From Halichondria panicea (lineage: Eukaryota > Porifera > Demospongiae > Suberitida > Halichondriidae): DNA of 64,000 nt. Where the stretch lies: the NCBI RefSeq assembly GCF_963675165.1, contig NC_087393.1, forward strand, positions 5,196,202 to 5,260,201, given 5' to 3'. The position numbers were made by a program, and so were the translations under genes. The notes under the pieces are model-generated. The model worked only from the letters and a program-made list of their open reading frames with translations. It did no database searches and was not told where the DNA came from. Of the stretch, positions 45,534 through 56,750 are shown piece by piece. Each line of letters starts with the position of its first letter. The first letter of the stretch is position 1.

Positions 45534-45935
45534 TTACTTTAGCCGTAGGCCCTTCTCATTGCTACCTTGTTGGCCGTCATTACTACGGTTGCCTTGTCGG
45601 CATTTGCATTGTTTACTGACGTTGTTTCCAGCACCAAGATATGGATTACGTTTGTTTTTCTTATCCTTCCCTTGCACTCTAGCCTCTCCATCATTGAGTA
45701 GCCTTAGGCCGTCCCTCAACTTGGCGGGGTCAAGTTTCTTAAGGAATCCTCCAATATCGCTCAGCATTCCTTCCGTTTCAGCTTCTTCTTGGATGGTTGC
45801 AGACTCTCTGTCAAGTTCTCCATGAGCATTGTCCTGCATGGCGGGGAGGAGAGCAGCTTGAGCTTGTCGGGAGAGGGGGACTTCAATGGCAGAGGTTGCC
45901 ATGGCGAGCACAGTTACAATGATAAGAGCCTTCAT
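45534..45935 (-). CDS. P3: secreted peptide precursor, single-unit form
   Basis: 133 aa, intronless. Signal peptide identical to the family (MKALIIVTVLAMATSA), propiece SRQAQAALL, acidic linker GELDRESATIQEEAETEG, then one predicted amphipathic segment (MLSDIGGFLKKLDPAKLRDG). It ends in a basic C-terminal part (KDKKNKRNPYLG, CKCRQGNRSN, NEKGLRLK) that differs from P5/P6 but shares NPYLG with the KPYLGN of P4. Probable secreted defence or signalling peptide precursor; no homologue is recognised. Confidence 0.7.
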   Translation of the reverse strand: MKALIIVTVLAMATSAIEVPLSRQAQAALLPAMQDNAHGELDRESATIQEEAETEGMLSDIGGFLKKLDPAKLRDGLRLLNDGEARVQGKDKKNKRNPYLGAGNNVSKQCKCRQGNRSNDGQQGSNEKGLRLK

Positions 45936-46016
45936 GTATATATATAGCGTCAGAGAGTTTGGAGCTTCTTCAAGCGGCAGTTGATCGATCTTCAGGGAGT
46001 ATGATTTCTGCAGCTG

Positions 46017-46024
46017 CTTTTATA
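46017..46024 (-). promoter_or_regulatory. TATA box of P3
   Basis: TATAAAAG in the family context, about 80 bp before the ATG. Confidence 0.7.
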
Positions 46025-46237
46025 CACGGCCATGAATAAAACGGGATCTCCCTGCATGGAATTTCAACAGCCCCCCTTGTGGTCGATGAGGAACAAGGAA
46101 AGAAGTTCACCACGTGTGCTGCACCTCTCCCCCATTAACACGAAGTACTCTAAATGCAAACACCAAGAATTTGGAATTTGTTTTATCTTCTAAAGACATA
46201 TATATACAAGTGCAAGTTGGTTAGGAAGGTTGTTCCC

Positions 46238-46408
46238 AGCCATGCACATCTATAAGCCACCATCACAAGGAAACACACTCCCTCATAAGAGAGCCATGAA
46301 CATCTATAAGCCACCATCACAAGGAAACACACTCCCTCATAAGAGAGCCATACATATTTATAAGCCACATCACAAGGAAACACACTCCCTCATAAGAGAG
46401 TCATGCAT
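46238..46408. repeat. 54-bp minisatellite, about 3 copies, upstream of P3
   Basis: Unit CATCTATAAGCCACCATCAC + AAGGAAACACACTCCCTCAT + AAGAGAGCCATGCA. It is preceded by GTTGGTTAGGAAGGTTGTTC, a sequence also present before the arrays at 48923, 54627 and 58511. Confidence 0.9.
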
Positions 46409-46439
46409 GCATATATCTAGAAGCCAGGGCCTCGTTACT

Positions 46440-46930
46440 ATAGACAGTGTAGACACAGATGCTATATCACCCCACTACCATAAAGCCACCGATAACAACT
46501 ACATGCACACAAGCATGAACAAAATTGTAAAATTTTTAATTGCACAAGATGAAGTGTACTCAATACACATGCACACATTGTATTCAGTTGATCCCTCCAC
46601 ATTAGCTTAGGCCGTCCTTTCATCATAGCTTCTGTTTCAGGATATAAGAATAAGAGATGGAGTAACGTCAGCAGCTTGTCACCTCTAGTTCTCTCTACAC
46701 CCACAGACCATACTCTCAGTAATGCAATAACAACGGTCTTAGCTTGCCTAGCCACACTATATACACACACATGCACAGGCACACAAGGAGCTATAGGGCG
46801 TACGCGTAACTTGTATAATGAAAAAGATATGGTCAAGGAAAGAGTGTTGTTAGGATATATCCACACACTATACCTTGTACATGGCATTATCAAACCAATT
46901 TATCAGACAGCAACAATTATCCGGGTGTAG
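46440..46930. repeat. Dispersed segmental repeat, copy 1
   Basis: Contains TTGTATTCAGTTGATCCCTC, CTTCTGTTTCAGGA and AGCAGCTTGTCACCTCTA. Copies lie at about 52740-53165 and 60962-61510. It marks the ancestral unit that was duplicated with the P genes. Confidence 0.75.
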
Positions 46931-47414
46931 ATCTTTACAGCGCACGTGAGATGTCCGGAACAATTAGAACAGGCATAGCTGCATGTGAAGCTAAGCTCAT
47001 GCAGTTTAATAGTATATACGTGTGACTGAACAGTTGCACTAGCTATCTCTATATCCTTGAGCTTGCACAACTCATGCTATAGCTCAATCAATACCTTACA
47101 CATGCACACACACTCAGTACATGCATGCATATAGGAAGCTATATATATATATTATACACACACAAAGATGGTAATGTACTGCATGCACATGCAATAGATG
47201 TCAAGTGGTTTAGATCCACTGAGTTATATACTTAATGCATGAAATGAATCTAATTTCAGATCAATCAAACAAATTATAATTTATTTTATATACTGTACAT
47301 TTTTAGAGTCTATATATAATACATAATAATAATTATACGTACATGCATGCATGCACTAATAGAAACAATGTTACTCATTAGTTCTTGTCCTTCCAAGGCG
47401 GCAGGAGAATTTTT
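46931..47414. other. Intergenic, AT-rich
   Basis: Only short ATGCATGC runs and low-complexity TA tracts are seen. It should contain the 3' UTR of P4. Confidence 0.5.
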
Positions 47415-48593
47415 TTAAACATCAAGAGCCTCTTTCATCCATTTTGGCAAGATGTTTCGGTTACCAAGATATGGTTTCAATGCTCCTCCGTTCTTCATTC
47501 GTGGAAGGACCCGTTTACCAAAAAGATATGGTTTCAATACTCCTCCTTTTTTCATTCGTGGTAGCATTTGGGTTTGGAAACCTTGGTCAGGTTCCTTGAC
47601 AATATGAGAAGGAGCGCTTTTCGATCGCGGCCCTTGCACTCTAACATTTCCTTCATCGAGTAGCAATCCTTCCATTTCAGCATCGTCCATTTCAGCTTCC
47701 TCTTGCACGACAGCAGACTCTCTGTCAAGTTCTTCATTCCATATACCTGCATCACCAGCAGCTTTTATACCTTTCTTCAGAAGACCAGGACCGTGCTTAG
47801 CAATAGCGTTTCCAATAAAACTCAGCAATCCTTCCATTTCAGCATTGTCCATTTCAGCTTCCTCTTGCACGACAGCAGACTCTCTGTCAAGTTCTTCATT
47901 CCATATACCTGCATCACCAGCAGCTTTTATACCTTTCTTCAGAAGACCAGGACCGTGCTTGGCAATAGCGTTTCCAATATAACTCAGCAATCCTTCCATT
48001 TCAGCATTGTCCATTTCAGCTTCCTCTTGCACGACAGCAGACTCTCTGTCGAGTTCTTCATTCCATATACCCGCATCACCAGCAGCTTTTATACCTTTCT
48101 TCAGAAGACCAGGACCGTGCTTGGCAATAATATAACTCAGCAATCCTTCCATTTCAGCATTGTCCATTTCAGCTTCCTCTTGCACGACAACAGACTCTCT
48201 GTCGAGTTCTTCATTCCATATACCCGCATCACCAGCAGCTTTTATACCTTTCTTCAGAAGACCAGGACCGTGCTTGGCAATAGCGTTTCCAATATAACTC
48301 AGCAATCCTTCCATTTCAGCATTGTCCATTTCAGCTTCCTCTTGCACGACAGCAGACTCTCTGTCGAGTTCTTCATTCCATATACCCGCATCACCAGCAG
48401 CTTTTATACCTTTCTTCAGAAGACCAGGACCGTGCTTGGCAATAGCGTTTCCAATATAACTCAGCAATCCTTCCATTTCAGCATTGTCCTGAATGGCGGC
48501 GAGGAGAGCTTGAGCTTTGGCTTGTCGGGAGAGGGGGACTGCAATGGCAGAGGTTGCCATGGCAAACACAGTCATAATGATGAGAGCCTTCAT
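47415..48593 (-). CDS. P4: multi-copy secreted peptide precursor (five repeats)
   Basis: 392 aa, intronless. Signal peptide (KALIIMTVFAMATSAIAVPL), propiece SRQAKAQALLAAIQDNA, then five 50-54-residue units. Each unit has an uncharged-to-basic Gly-rich segment (GLLSYIGNAIAKHGPG, LLKKGIKAAGDAGIW) and an acidic linker (NEELDRESAVVQEEAEMDNA). The third unit lacks three residues. The C-terminal 80 residues carry a different basic part with two copies of LPRMKxGGxLKPYL; the first is followed by FGKR, a typical amidation/dibasic processing site. The layout matches polyprotein precursors of antimicrobial or venom-type peptides, where acidic linkers neutralise basic peptides. Function is inference. 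Confidence 0.8.
   Translation of the reverse strand: MKALIIMTVFAMATSAIAVPLSRQAKAQALLAAIQDNAEMEGLLSYIGNAIAKHGPGLLKKGIKAAGDAGIWNEELDRESAVVQEEAEMDNAEMEGLLSYIGNAIAKHGPGLLKKGIKAAGDAGIWNEELDRESVVVQEEAEMDNAEMEGLLSYIIAKHGPGLLKKGIKAAGDAGIWNEELDRESAVVQEEAEMDNAEMEGLLSYIGNAIAKHGPGLLKKGIKAAGDAGIWNEELDRESAVVQEEAEMDNAEMEGLLSFIGNAIAKHGPGLLKKGIKAAGDAGIWNEELDRESAVVQEEAEMDDAEMEGLLLDEGNVRVQGPRSKSAPSHIVKEPDQGFQTQMLPRMKKGGVLKPYLFGKRVLPRMKNGGALKPYLGNRNILPKWMKEALDV
47640..48490 (-). repeat. 162-bp coding tandem repeat in P4
   Basis: Five nearly identical 150-162-bp units, one per predicted peptide plus linker. High similarity between the units indicates recent homogenisation. Confidence 0.9.
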
Positions 48594-48680
48594 GTCTTCT
48601 TATAGAGTCGGTGAGTTTGGAGCTTCTTGAAGAGGCAGTTGATCGATTCAGTGAGTATGATGCTAGACTTTCTGCAACTG

Positions 48681-48688
48681 CTTTTATA
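48681..48688 (-). promoter_or_regulatory. TATA box of P4
   Basis: TATAAAAG within GTGTATAAAAGCAGTTGCAG, about 90 bp before the ATG. Confidence 0.7.
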
Positions 48689-48922
48689 CACGGCCATGAA
48701 TAAAAAGGAATCTCCCTGTGTGGGAAATCTTAAGACACCTATAATAATATCAACAGCCTTTGTGACTGCAGAGGAACAAGGAAAGAAGTTCACGTGTGCT
48801 GCACCTCCCCCCCCCCACATGATAACCAACAATTATTAACACTTTAAAATGTAAACACCAAGAATTTGATTGATCTTCTAAAGGCCTATACAAGTGCATG
48901 AGTTGGTTAGGAAGGTTGTTCC

Positions 48923-49218
48923 CAGCCATGCATATCTAGAAGCCACCATCACAAGGAAACACACTCCCTCATATAAGAGAGGCAATGCACATCTAGAAGC
49001 CACCATCACAAGGAAACACACTCCCTCATAAGAGAGCCATGCACATCTATAAGCCACCATCACAAGGAAACACACTCCCTCATAAGAGAGGCATGCACAT
49101 CTAAAAGCCACCATCTCAAGGAAACATGCACACTCCCTCATAAGAGAGCCATGCACATCTATAAGCCACCATCTCAAGGAAACACATTCCCTCATAAGAG
49201 AGCCATGCACATCTATAT
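48923..49218. repeat. 54-bp minisatellite, about 5-6 copies, upstream of P4
   Basis: Same unit as at 46238, with local variants (CATCTCAAGG, an added TGCA). Confidence 0.9.
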
Positions 49219-49249
49219 AAGCCGCATGCTGCAGAAAGGCTGCTATATA

Positions 49250-52200
49250 CCGTAGAAACTGGATTATTAGCCCTTACTCGATTATAAGCGTATCTTAGTT
49301 TTAAGCGCATGCTCAACTGCAGGTTTTTTGTACTTTATTGAAGCGCTTTTCCAATTATGCGAAGAAATTTTTGAATTGATTGGCTAAATTTGTTTATCTC
49401 TATAGCTCTATATGAGCTACAGTCTATATATATAGCTGGTGATACCCATCTGGAAGGACTCTTTGGGCAATTAAGCTGTTACCTTGTCTGATCATGCTGA
49501 GAGAATGGAGACTTCTGTTCTTGCATGCATGATCAATTATGACATGTTTTATAATAATTATGAATTTAAATGCTGTACTAATGATAAGTGTATAGCATTA
49601 TGATAATAGATAGTAGCAAGATATAGACCTAGTTAAGGTAGCCTGCATGCCTAGTTTGCTCACTTTCTACCGTAGAAACTGGATTATTAGCGCTTACTCG
49701 ATTATAGGCGTATCTTTATTTTAAGCGCATGCTCACCTGCAGGCTTTTTATACTCGAATTGAAGCGCTTTTCCAATTATGCGAAGGTTATTAGTGTAATT
49801 TTAGAATTGATTTAGCTAATTTTGTTTATCTACGAGCTAGTCAGAAAAGGCTGGACACGTGTCATCCGTAGTCATCCGTTAGTCATTAATAGTCATCAAT
49901 AATCCCATGAATACGCTTAAAATCGATCCTTTTCTATCCTGCTGAGTCAGCATTTTACCTAAGGGTCATTCCATATCAATTCAACGAAATTTAAAACGTG
50001 ACGTCTTCAGAATTGCACGAAACTTGGTACATGTGTGAGGAATGGTATGATAACATCTCAGAAAAAATGTTGGGTTTGTAAACAATATGGCTTCTGAGAT
50101 TAAGTTAATTAAAAAATGCAGAATTTCCCCACTTTTAGAAACTGGCTGCTGTTAGTTAAACTGTAACTTTCTAACCATTAACATTCAAGACTAAGAATGT
50201 ATATCATCTTGTTGCCTAAGAAATTCCGCATCATTTGGCATGTTGTATGGCTTCACTCGATAAAGTTTGGGTATTCCATCTAATTAGTGTTCTTTGAAGT
50301 CCGGCTTCTCAAAAAACGCTGTTTTTTTCCTGTACTTTTTTGAGTATCATGTTCCTTATACAATTCTCTTGAAGTGTGACAAGTTTGATTCTGGGATTCC
50401 AATGGGATCATGAGATATGTTGTGGGATGTAGTGTGATTTGGGCAATATTTGTGGTTTTAGAGAATAAACAGTCCTTAAAAAAATTTTGCAAAGCCTTTC
50501 TGCATTCCCAATTGTTACTGTGCACTTTTCCTTAGTAAGTAAGCTGTGTGTGAGACCCTTTGTTGTGGCAATATTGCAATTAGCAATATATCGTAGGTTT
50601 TAAGTTGATGAACGACATTACCTACGTTCAAGCTAACAATTGTACGTTTTAGTTGTAGCAATGGTGATTTCATAAAAGTTGAGCAGTATAAAACATTAGC
50701 ATTAACATTTAAAAACATTAACAAGCCTAGCCCAAATGTTTGGTCAGTATTTCAGATGCAGCTTTAATCTCCTTCTTGGATAAATTCGACCTGTTCTGAT
50801 TTGATGATCAATTGTTTAAAAAAATAAAATCATGTAGGCAACGTATAAAATTATCTATGTCTGAGGCTGGGATACTTGAATAAGCTGCATTATGGCCCGT
50901 GAGGGTAAAGAAATTGTACACACACTAGTGAGTTGTGTGGTTTACTTGGAAAACACCCTAGCTAACCACCCATTTTTTTGTGCAAACCAATCACGAAATA
51001 TTCTCTGGTAGCATTTCAGTTTCTACTGAGATTACTCAGTGTCCATCTTCTGACTGCAGTACTATACTGTATCAGTAGCTAGAGATGGTTCAAATAATTT
51101 ATAATGTGTGTAGTTTGCATGTATCTGGAATTGTTTGAGAAAACAAGAAATTATTGTTCAAGATGATGCTGCTCTCTCTCATAGTCCTCTGTAGTGCAGT
51201 ACTCAAATGGCTGATATGCTTGTCACCGCTCAATCAAATAGCTGGCGTGGTGTCAGTATTATTTTGCTGCTCGTATGGTCGCTGTAAACTTGTTTTAGCT
51301 ATCAGTCGTTTTACAGTTCCTCGGCTGAAAATGTCACTCGGCCGAAAGTTCGAATTCTTCCTTGTGATAACATAAGTTCAGGAAAGTTAGCACACATATT
51401 TTAGGTACATTACACAACAAAGAAGGACTGTTTATTCTCTGAAACCACAAATATTGCCCAAATCACACTACATCCCACAACATATCTCATGATCCCATTG
51501 GAATCCCAGAATCAAACTTGTCACACTTCAAGAGAATGGTATAAGGAACATGATACTTAAAAAAGTACAGGAAAAAAACAGCGTTTTTTGAGAAATCAGA
51601 GTTTGAAGGATACTAATTAGATGCAATACCTAAAATGTATTAAGTGAAGCCGTACAACATACCAAATGATGCGGAATTTCTTAGGCAACAAGATGATATA
51701 CATTCTTAGTCTTGAATGTTAATGGTTAGAAAGTTACAGTTTAACTAACAGCAGCCAGTTTCTAAAAGTGGAGAATTTCTGCATTTTTTAATTAACTCAA
51801 TCTCAGAAGCCATATTGTTTACAAACCCAAAATTTGTTCTGATATGTTACCATACCATTCCTCACACATGTACCAAGTTTCGTGGAATTCTGAAGACGTC
51901 ACGTTTTAAATTTCGTTGAATTGATATGGAATGACCCCTAACTCTTCCATTGCTTGTCTATCTCTCTTGTATTATATCTCCTGTTAGTTAATGAGTCGTA
52001 GTAGTTTAACAATATGATTGCTATACCTGCTACATCAAGACAGGAGTAAAAAAACAAAGGCAAGTACAGCAACAACTTGATGTTTGTGACTAATCTAAGT
52101 TTCTGGCTCATTGCTTCTAGTATGGCTATGCTACTCAGTTTCTAGTTTCACTGGGTATTTTTAGCATCATTTATTACTAGTATGGAGTGCTAAAATCGCT

Positions 52201-52737
52201 TGCAGGCTTTTGACTTGGCTGAATAGCTACTGTTCTCTGCAAGTTTCCGTATATCTCTCAATGCACACACATTTCCTCCGTAAAACATTATGACGCGTGT
52301 CCAATCTCCTATGCGAGCTAGTTAGCTTGTACAGTGCATGATAGCTATATACTAATATAGCTGGTGATATCCATCTGTAAGGACTCTCTGCATGGGCATG
52401 CTGTTACCTTGTCTGATCATGCTGAGAGAATGTGAGACATGGATGAGGTCCTTTTATTCCAAGTTCCTGGTCAATATGAATGTTTTTATAATAATTTATG
52501 AATTTAAATGATGTAAATGAACTATAAAATGAACTGCAACATAATAGTATGATATAGATCCGGTTAGGGTTGCCTGCTTGCTCACTTTCTAGCCAGCTTG
52601 CGAGTCAGCTCTCATCACAGAGACATCCGGTTGTTGGGTGGGGCTCAAAATGATTCATTATAGGCGCATTCTCGAATATAAGCGTATAGAGCTCTGCTAT
52701 TGACCCCATGCATGCGCTAATAATCCAGTTTCTACGG
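49250..52737. mobile_element. Composite transposable element with CCGTAGAAACTGG ends
   Basis: The left end CCGTAGAAACTGGATTATTAGC at 49250 is the reverse complement of the right end GCTAATAATCCAGTTTCTACGG at 52737, with TA on both sides, as in Tc1/mariner-like insertions. A second left end lies at 49670, so a ~420-bp segment is duplicated (TAGCTGGTGATA...ATCATGCTGAGAGAATG also recurs near 52355). The element interrupts a segment that is continuous at about 60885-60965 (CTGCAGAAAGGCTGCTATAT then ATTCCGCGAAAGTTTATAC). No transposase was seen. Confidence 0.75.
49962..51938. mobile_element. Nested fold-back element with ~520-bp terminal inverted repeats
   Basis: Left arm about 49962-50485 and right arm about 51413-51938 are inverted copies: GGGTCATTCCATATCAATTC at the left outer end and its complement at the right, plus CTAAGAATGTATATCATCTT and AAATATTGCCCAAATCACAC inside the arms. 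The ~920-bp centre codes for no recognisable protein. It lies inside the element at 49250-52737. Confidence 0.88.
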
Positions 52738-52739
52738 TA

Positions 52740-53165
52740 TTCCGCAAACATTAAATCCGGAAAGTTTATACGTGTACCCTCGAAATACGGTATACACACA
52801 TATGGTACCACCCCACCACCACCACAAAGCCACTGATACAACCACATCATGCATGATCAAAATGAACTGTAAACTTCTTATTGCACAACTTCAAAGGAAT
52901 GTTTCATATTATACACATGCACTATATGATTATTCATCCAGTTTCTGTAAACTACTGTACACACATATACACATTGTATTCAGTTGATCCCTCTACATTA
53001 GCTTATAGATCGTCCTTGCATCACCGATTCTGTTTCAGGACAAGAATGAGAGCAACTTCAGCAGCTTGTCACCTCTACTTATCTCTACACCCACACACAC
53101 GCAAGGAGCTAGGGCGTAACTTGGTAGATCAGATACAACGAGCAAATGAGGAGATTACTACCCGG
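52740..53165. repeat. Dispersed segmental repeat, copy 2
   Basis: Similar to 46440-46930 and 60962-61510: TTCCGCAAA...GTTTATAC, GGTACCACCCCACC, TTGTATTCAGTTGATCCCTC and CAGCAGCTTGTCACCTCTAC in the same order. Confidence 0.75.
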
Positions 53166-53692
53166 ATTTGATCGTCTTGCTATGTACAAACTTTAATTAT
53201 GTCAAACCGCTACATGTAAGTGCTGCTAACATTATTCATTGTAGCTACTTAATGATTCATTATATTATCATAGGTCAAACGCGACCGCACATGTACAGAA
53301 TCTTAGCATTACAAACAAGGAAATGTAGTTACACGATAGTGAGTCCGCAATGCTATATATATATATGCATAGTAAGACGCTCCATTTCCTCATGTGCTCC
53401 TCGTTATAATTTCATAAGCAAATTGGAAATTAGAGATCTTTCCCAATCACCACCAGCACATGCACAACATGCACAACATGCAATACAGGCAGCTGCTACT
53501 ACACACAAGGGATGGTATAATGTACTGCACAAGAGATGTCCATGAAAGTGGTTTAGATATACTATTTCCAAGAAATGAATCCAATTTCAGATCAAATATT
53601 GCTCAAAGCAATCATAACCCAACTAATTATATCGTACATTTCTAGAATCTACAGAATCATTCTAATACATACGTACACTATTAGCACAGTCA
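53166..53692. other. Intergenic, 3' side of P5
   Basis: AT-rich, with a short ACATGCACA tandem at about 53460. No coding segment seen. Confidence 0.45.
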
Positions 53693-54301
53693 TCAAACAA
53701 TGTACTCATTATTCTTGCTGTTAGTAATGTCATCTAGCCATTTAGGAGTATCGTCAAAAGAATATTTCTTACGCAAATTTTCCGTCTGTTGGCGCAGTCT
53801 ATTACACCTTTCTTCGTCTTTTTTATGCTTGTAAATCCTCTGTCCGCACTCAATAAGAACATCCAACGCAAATTTCCTAAATTTGTTCTTCCCTTGCACG
53901 GCAGCAGACTCTCTCTCGAGTTCTTCATCCCACAAACCCGCACCACCTAGAAACTTGAGAACAGTTGGACCATACTTCCCAACAGCGCCTCCAATATCAC
54001 TCAACAATCCTTCCATTTCAGCTTCATCTATTTCAGCTTCGTCTATTTCTGCTTTCTTTTGTACGGAAGCAACTTCTCTGTCAAGTTTTTCATCCCACAA
54101 TAATGCACTACCTAGAGCGGCAAGACCAGTCTTGAGAACAGTTGGACCATACTTCACAACAGCATCTCCAAGCCATCCTTCCATTTCAACATTGTCCTGA
54201 ATGACGGCGAGGAGAGGTCGAGCTTTGGCTTGTCGGGAGAGGGGGACTGCAATGGCAGAGGTTGCCATGACAAGCACAGTCACAATGATGAGAGCCTTCA
54301 T
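53693..54301 (-). CDS. P5: secreted peptide precursor (two repeats, Cys-bearing C-terminus)
   Basis: 202 aa, intronless. Family signal peptide (KALIIVTVLVMATSAIAVPL) and propiece SRQAKARPLLAVIQDN. Unit 1: WLGDAVVKYGPTVLKTGLAA with a partly altered linker (DEKLDREVASVQKKAEIDEA). Unit 2: LLSDIGGAVGKYGPTVLKFL with linker DEELERESAAVQ. It then changes to a basic, helical C-terminal part (FALDVLIECGQRIYKHKKDE, RLRQQTENLRKKYS) not shared with the others. Two cysteines occur only there. Confidence 0.75.
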   Translation of the reverse strand: MKALIIVTVLVMATSAIAVPLSRQAKARPLLAVIQDNVEMEGWLGDAVVKYGPTVLKTGLAALGSALLWDEKLDREVASVQKKAEIDEAEIDEAEMEGLLSDIGGAVGKYGPTVLKFLGGAGLWDEELERESAAVQGKNKFRKFALDVLIECGQRIYKHKKDEERCNRLRQQTENLRKKYSFDDTPKWLDDITNSKNNEYIV

Positions 54302-54391
54302 GTCTTCTTATAGCGTCGGAGAGTTTGGAGCTTCTTGAAGAGGCAGTTAATCGATCTTCAGTGAGTATGATTACTAGACTTTCTGCAACTG

Positions 54392-54399
54392 CTTTTATA
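54392..54399 (-). promoter_or_regulatory. TATA box of P5
   Basis: TATAAAAG in the conserved family context. Confidence 0.7.
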
Positions 54400-54626
54400 C
54401 ACAGCCATGAATAAAAAGGTATATCCCTGCGTGGAAAATCTGAAGACACCTATAATATCAACAGCCTTTGTGGCTGCTGAGAAACAAGGAAAGAAGTTCA
54501 CGTGTGCTGCACCTCTCGCCCATTAACACAAAGTACTCTAAATGCAAACACCAAGAATTTGGAATTTGTTTTATCTTCTAAAGGCCATTATACAAGTGCA
54601 TGAGTTGGTTAGGAAGGTTGTTCCCA

Positions 54627-55038
54627 GCCATGCACATCTATAAGCCACCATCACAAGGAAACACACTCCCTCATAAGAGAGCCATGCACATGCATCTATA
54701 AGCCACCATCACAAGGAAACACACTCCCTCATAAAAGAGGCATGCACATCTATAAGCCACCATCACAAGGAAACACACTCCCTACCATCACAAGGAAACA
54801 CACTCCCTCATAAGAGAGCCATGCACATCTATAAGCCACCATCACAAGGAAACACACTCCCTCATAAGAGAGCCATGCACATCTATAAAACACCATCACA
54901 AAGAAACACACTCTCTCATAAGAGAGCCATGCACATCTATAAGCCACCATCACAAGGAAACACACTCCCTCATAAGAGAGCCATGAACATCTATGAGCCA
55001 CCATCACAAGGAAACACACTTCCTCATAAGAGAGCCAT
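54627..55038. repeat. 54-bp minisatellite, about 7-8 copies, upstream of P5
   Basis: Same unit as upstream of P3, P4 and P6, with one truncated unit near 54780. Confidence 0.9.
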
Positions 55039-55178
55039 GTCCCACAAGCCAGGGGCTTGATACTAGGCAGCTGTTTCCCTCTCCTATATACAGTTTCCTC
55101 GACAAGTTCACACAATGTGGGAAATGGATTTTACACAACTCTTAAAGCTGCTAAGTGTAGACACAGATGCTACCACTA

Positions 55179-55412
55179 CCGTATAGCGCGAAATTTTCGA
55201 GGGGCTTAATTTTCGCGGATTTCGTGGGTTAGCAATCCTACACGAAAATTAAGCTCACGAAAATTGTTGTTTAATTAGAATTATCTGCTATAACGTGCAA
55301 AGATTTAAAGGCGTGGCTTCCGGTAAGCAGTCATTCCGCGAACATTGTGCAACGAAATCTTTTAGAGGCCAATCCACGAAATATAAGTACCTTGAAATTT
55401 CGCACTATACGG
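55179..55412. mobile_element. MITE with CCGTATAGCGCGAAATTT ends
   Basis: The left end CCGTATAGCGCGAAATTTT and right end AAATTTCGCACTATACGG are inverted, flanked by TA. 234 bp without coding capacity. Inner sequence CGAAAATTAAGC is also repeated in inverted form. Same family as 56972-57197. Confidence 0.8.
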
Positions 55413-55414
55413 TA

Positions 55415-56545
55415 TACTCCCCCCCCCTCCAAAGATACTGTATACAGCATTAAGATACAAGATATCATGAAAGTGGTTTATAATTATATAGATCCATGCA
55501 CTGATCGAGTTATATCATGCTGCATGAAATTAATCAATTTCATATCAAACACATAATTATTATAATTATATACTGGAAAACAAATGTGCACATAATTATA
55601 TGCACTAATAGCACAGTCATCAAACATGCATTTATAGCATGCATATATAGTTTTACAGTAACTTTGTCATCACCTGCATCATGCAGTTTCTGTTCAAGGG
55701 GAAAAGGCCAGTTTAATAATAATTACATAATAATTACATCTAATTATAGGAGTGGCTATTTTATAGTAGCTTATCTACTAGCCTGGCATAGCCGAAGAGA
55801 GCTGGTCTAGACACTGTCTAGAGCTAGCTATAGCTGTGTTGTTTCTTCTGGCTGGTATATATACATGCATGGTTGAGGGAGGGGCTGACTGACTGAACAG
55901 AGAGGGGAGTGGCTCTGTACCGTTCGTTTGGAGGGATGGGCTGGCTGCGCAAGGCTTTGAGTTCTATATAGTGTGGACAGAAGCCCTTGTGTGGACGAGA
56001 GCTATCTTTTCCTATAGTTGTCTTCTTGTTTGAATAGTGTTGCTATGTGGTAGTCATACAAGCTTACATGCATGGCTGGATGCATAGCCACCAATCAGCC
56101 AATCCGAGATGGGAGTTACTGCACAGTGCCTTGGGGTTTATGACAGTAACATGTAAGTCTCATAAAAGAGGCATGTCCCACACACATGCAAGGGCCTCGT
56201 TATTACTAGACAGCTCTGGTATAGATCCCCAAGATAACAGTTTCCATACAATAACAACTCGCTTCGCATTCGTGGCACACACTCCCACATCCATAATGCG
56301 CTGAAGAATAATGACATCAGCTGGCTCTTAGTGAGAGCCACCTCAATCAACAACAGTCTATACAATAGTTGAACGGTATATATAACATACTTACATATAT
56401 ACATGTTTCACTATTTAATACAACCTGAATCAATATGCTCACTATATATGCAATAACAACGGCCAGTCTTGGCTTGCCTATAATTATAGCCAACACATTA
56501 TACAGGTACACACGCACACAAGGAGCTAGGGCGTACCAGCGCAGA
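55415..56545. other. Intergenic, no gene seen
   Basis: AT-rich with TATATA and ATGCATGC tracts. GGGAGGGGCTGACTGACTGA near 55880 is the only GC-rich spot. Confidence 0.4.
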
Positions 56546-56547
56546 AC

Positions 56548-56750
56548 TTAAGGTGACATATTTTCGCGTGTATTAATTTCTGCTATTTCTGCGAACGAGA
56601 GTAAAATCACAAAAATTAGTACTCGCAAATAATTGGCCGCTCTCTTGTTTAATGTATCCAGATCGACATTTCGCAAAAAATTGTACCAGCAAAATGTACA
56701 AAACTGTAAAAACGTAAACAAATCTACCTGTGAAAATATGTCACCTTGAG
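56548..56750. mobile_element. MITE with CT(T/C)AAGGTGACATATTTTC ends
   Basis: CTTAAGGTGACATATTTTCG on the left and, in reverse complement, CTCAAGGTGACATATTTTCA on the right; about 200 bp between. Non-coding. Confidence 0.78.

Noticed and set aside
44585-45619. 344-aa plus-strand open frame of DVGPSVDAL repeats
   Set aside because: It is a 27-bp minisatellite; a second plus-strand frame is open as well, and there is no signal peptide, domain or splice evidence.
47703-48605. 300-aa plus-strand frame opposite P4
   Set aside because: Shadow of the repeated P4 coding units; it ends in the reverse of the signal peptide and has no promoter or domain.
50280-51375. Short open frames in and around the fold-back element as transposase
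   Set aside because: All are under 85 aa, have no DDE/DDD-type or zinc-finger pattern, and some lie in the inverted arms.
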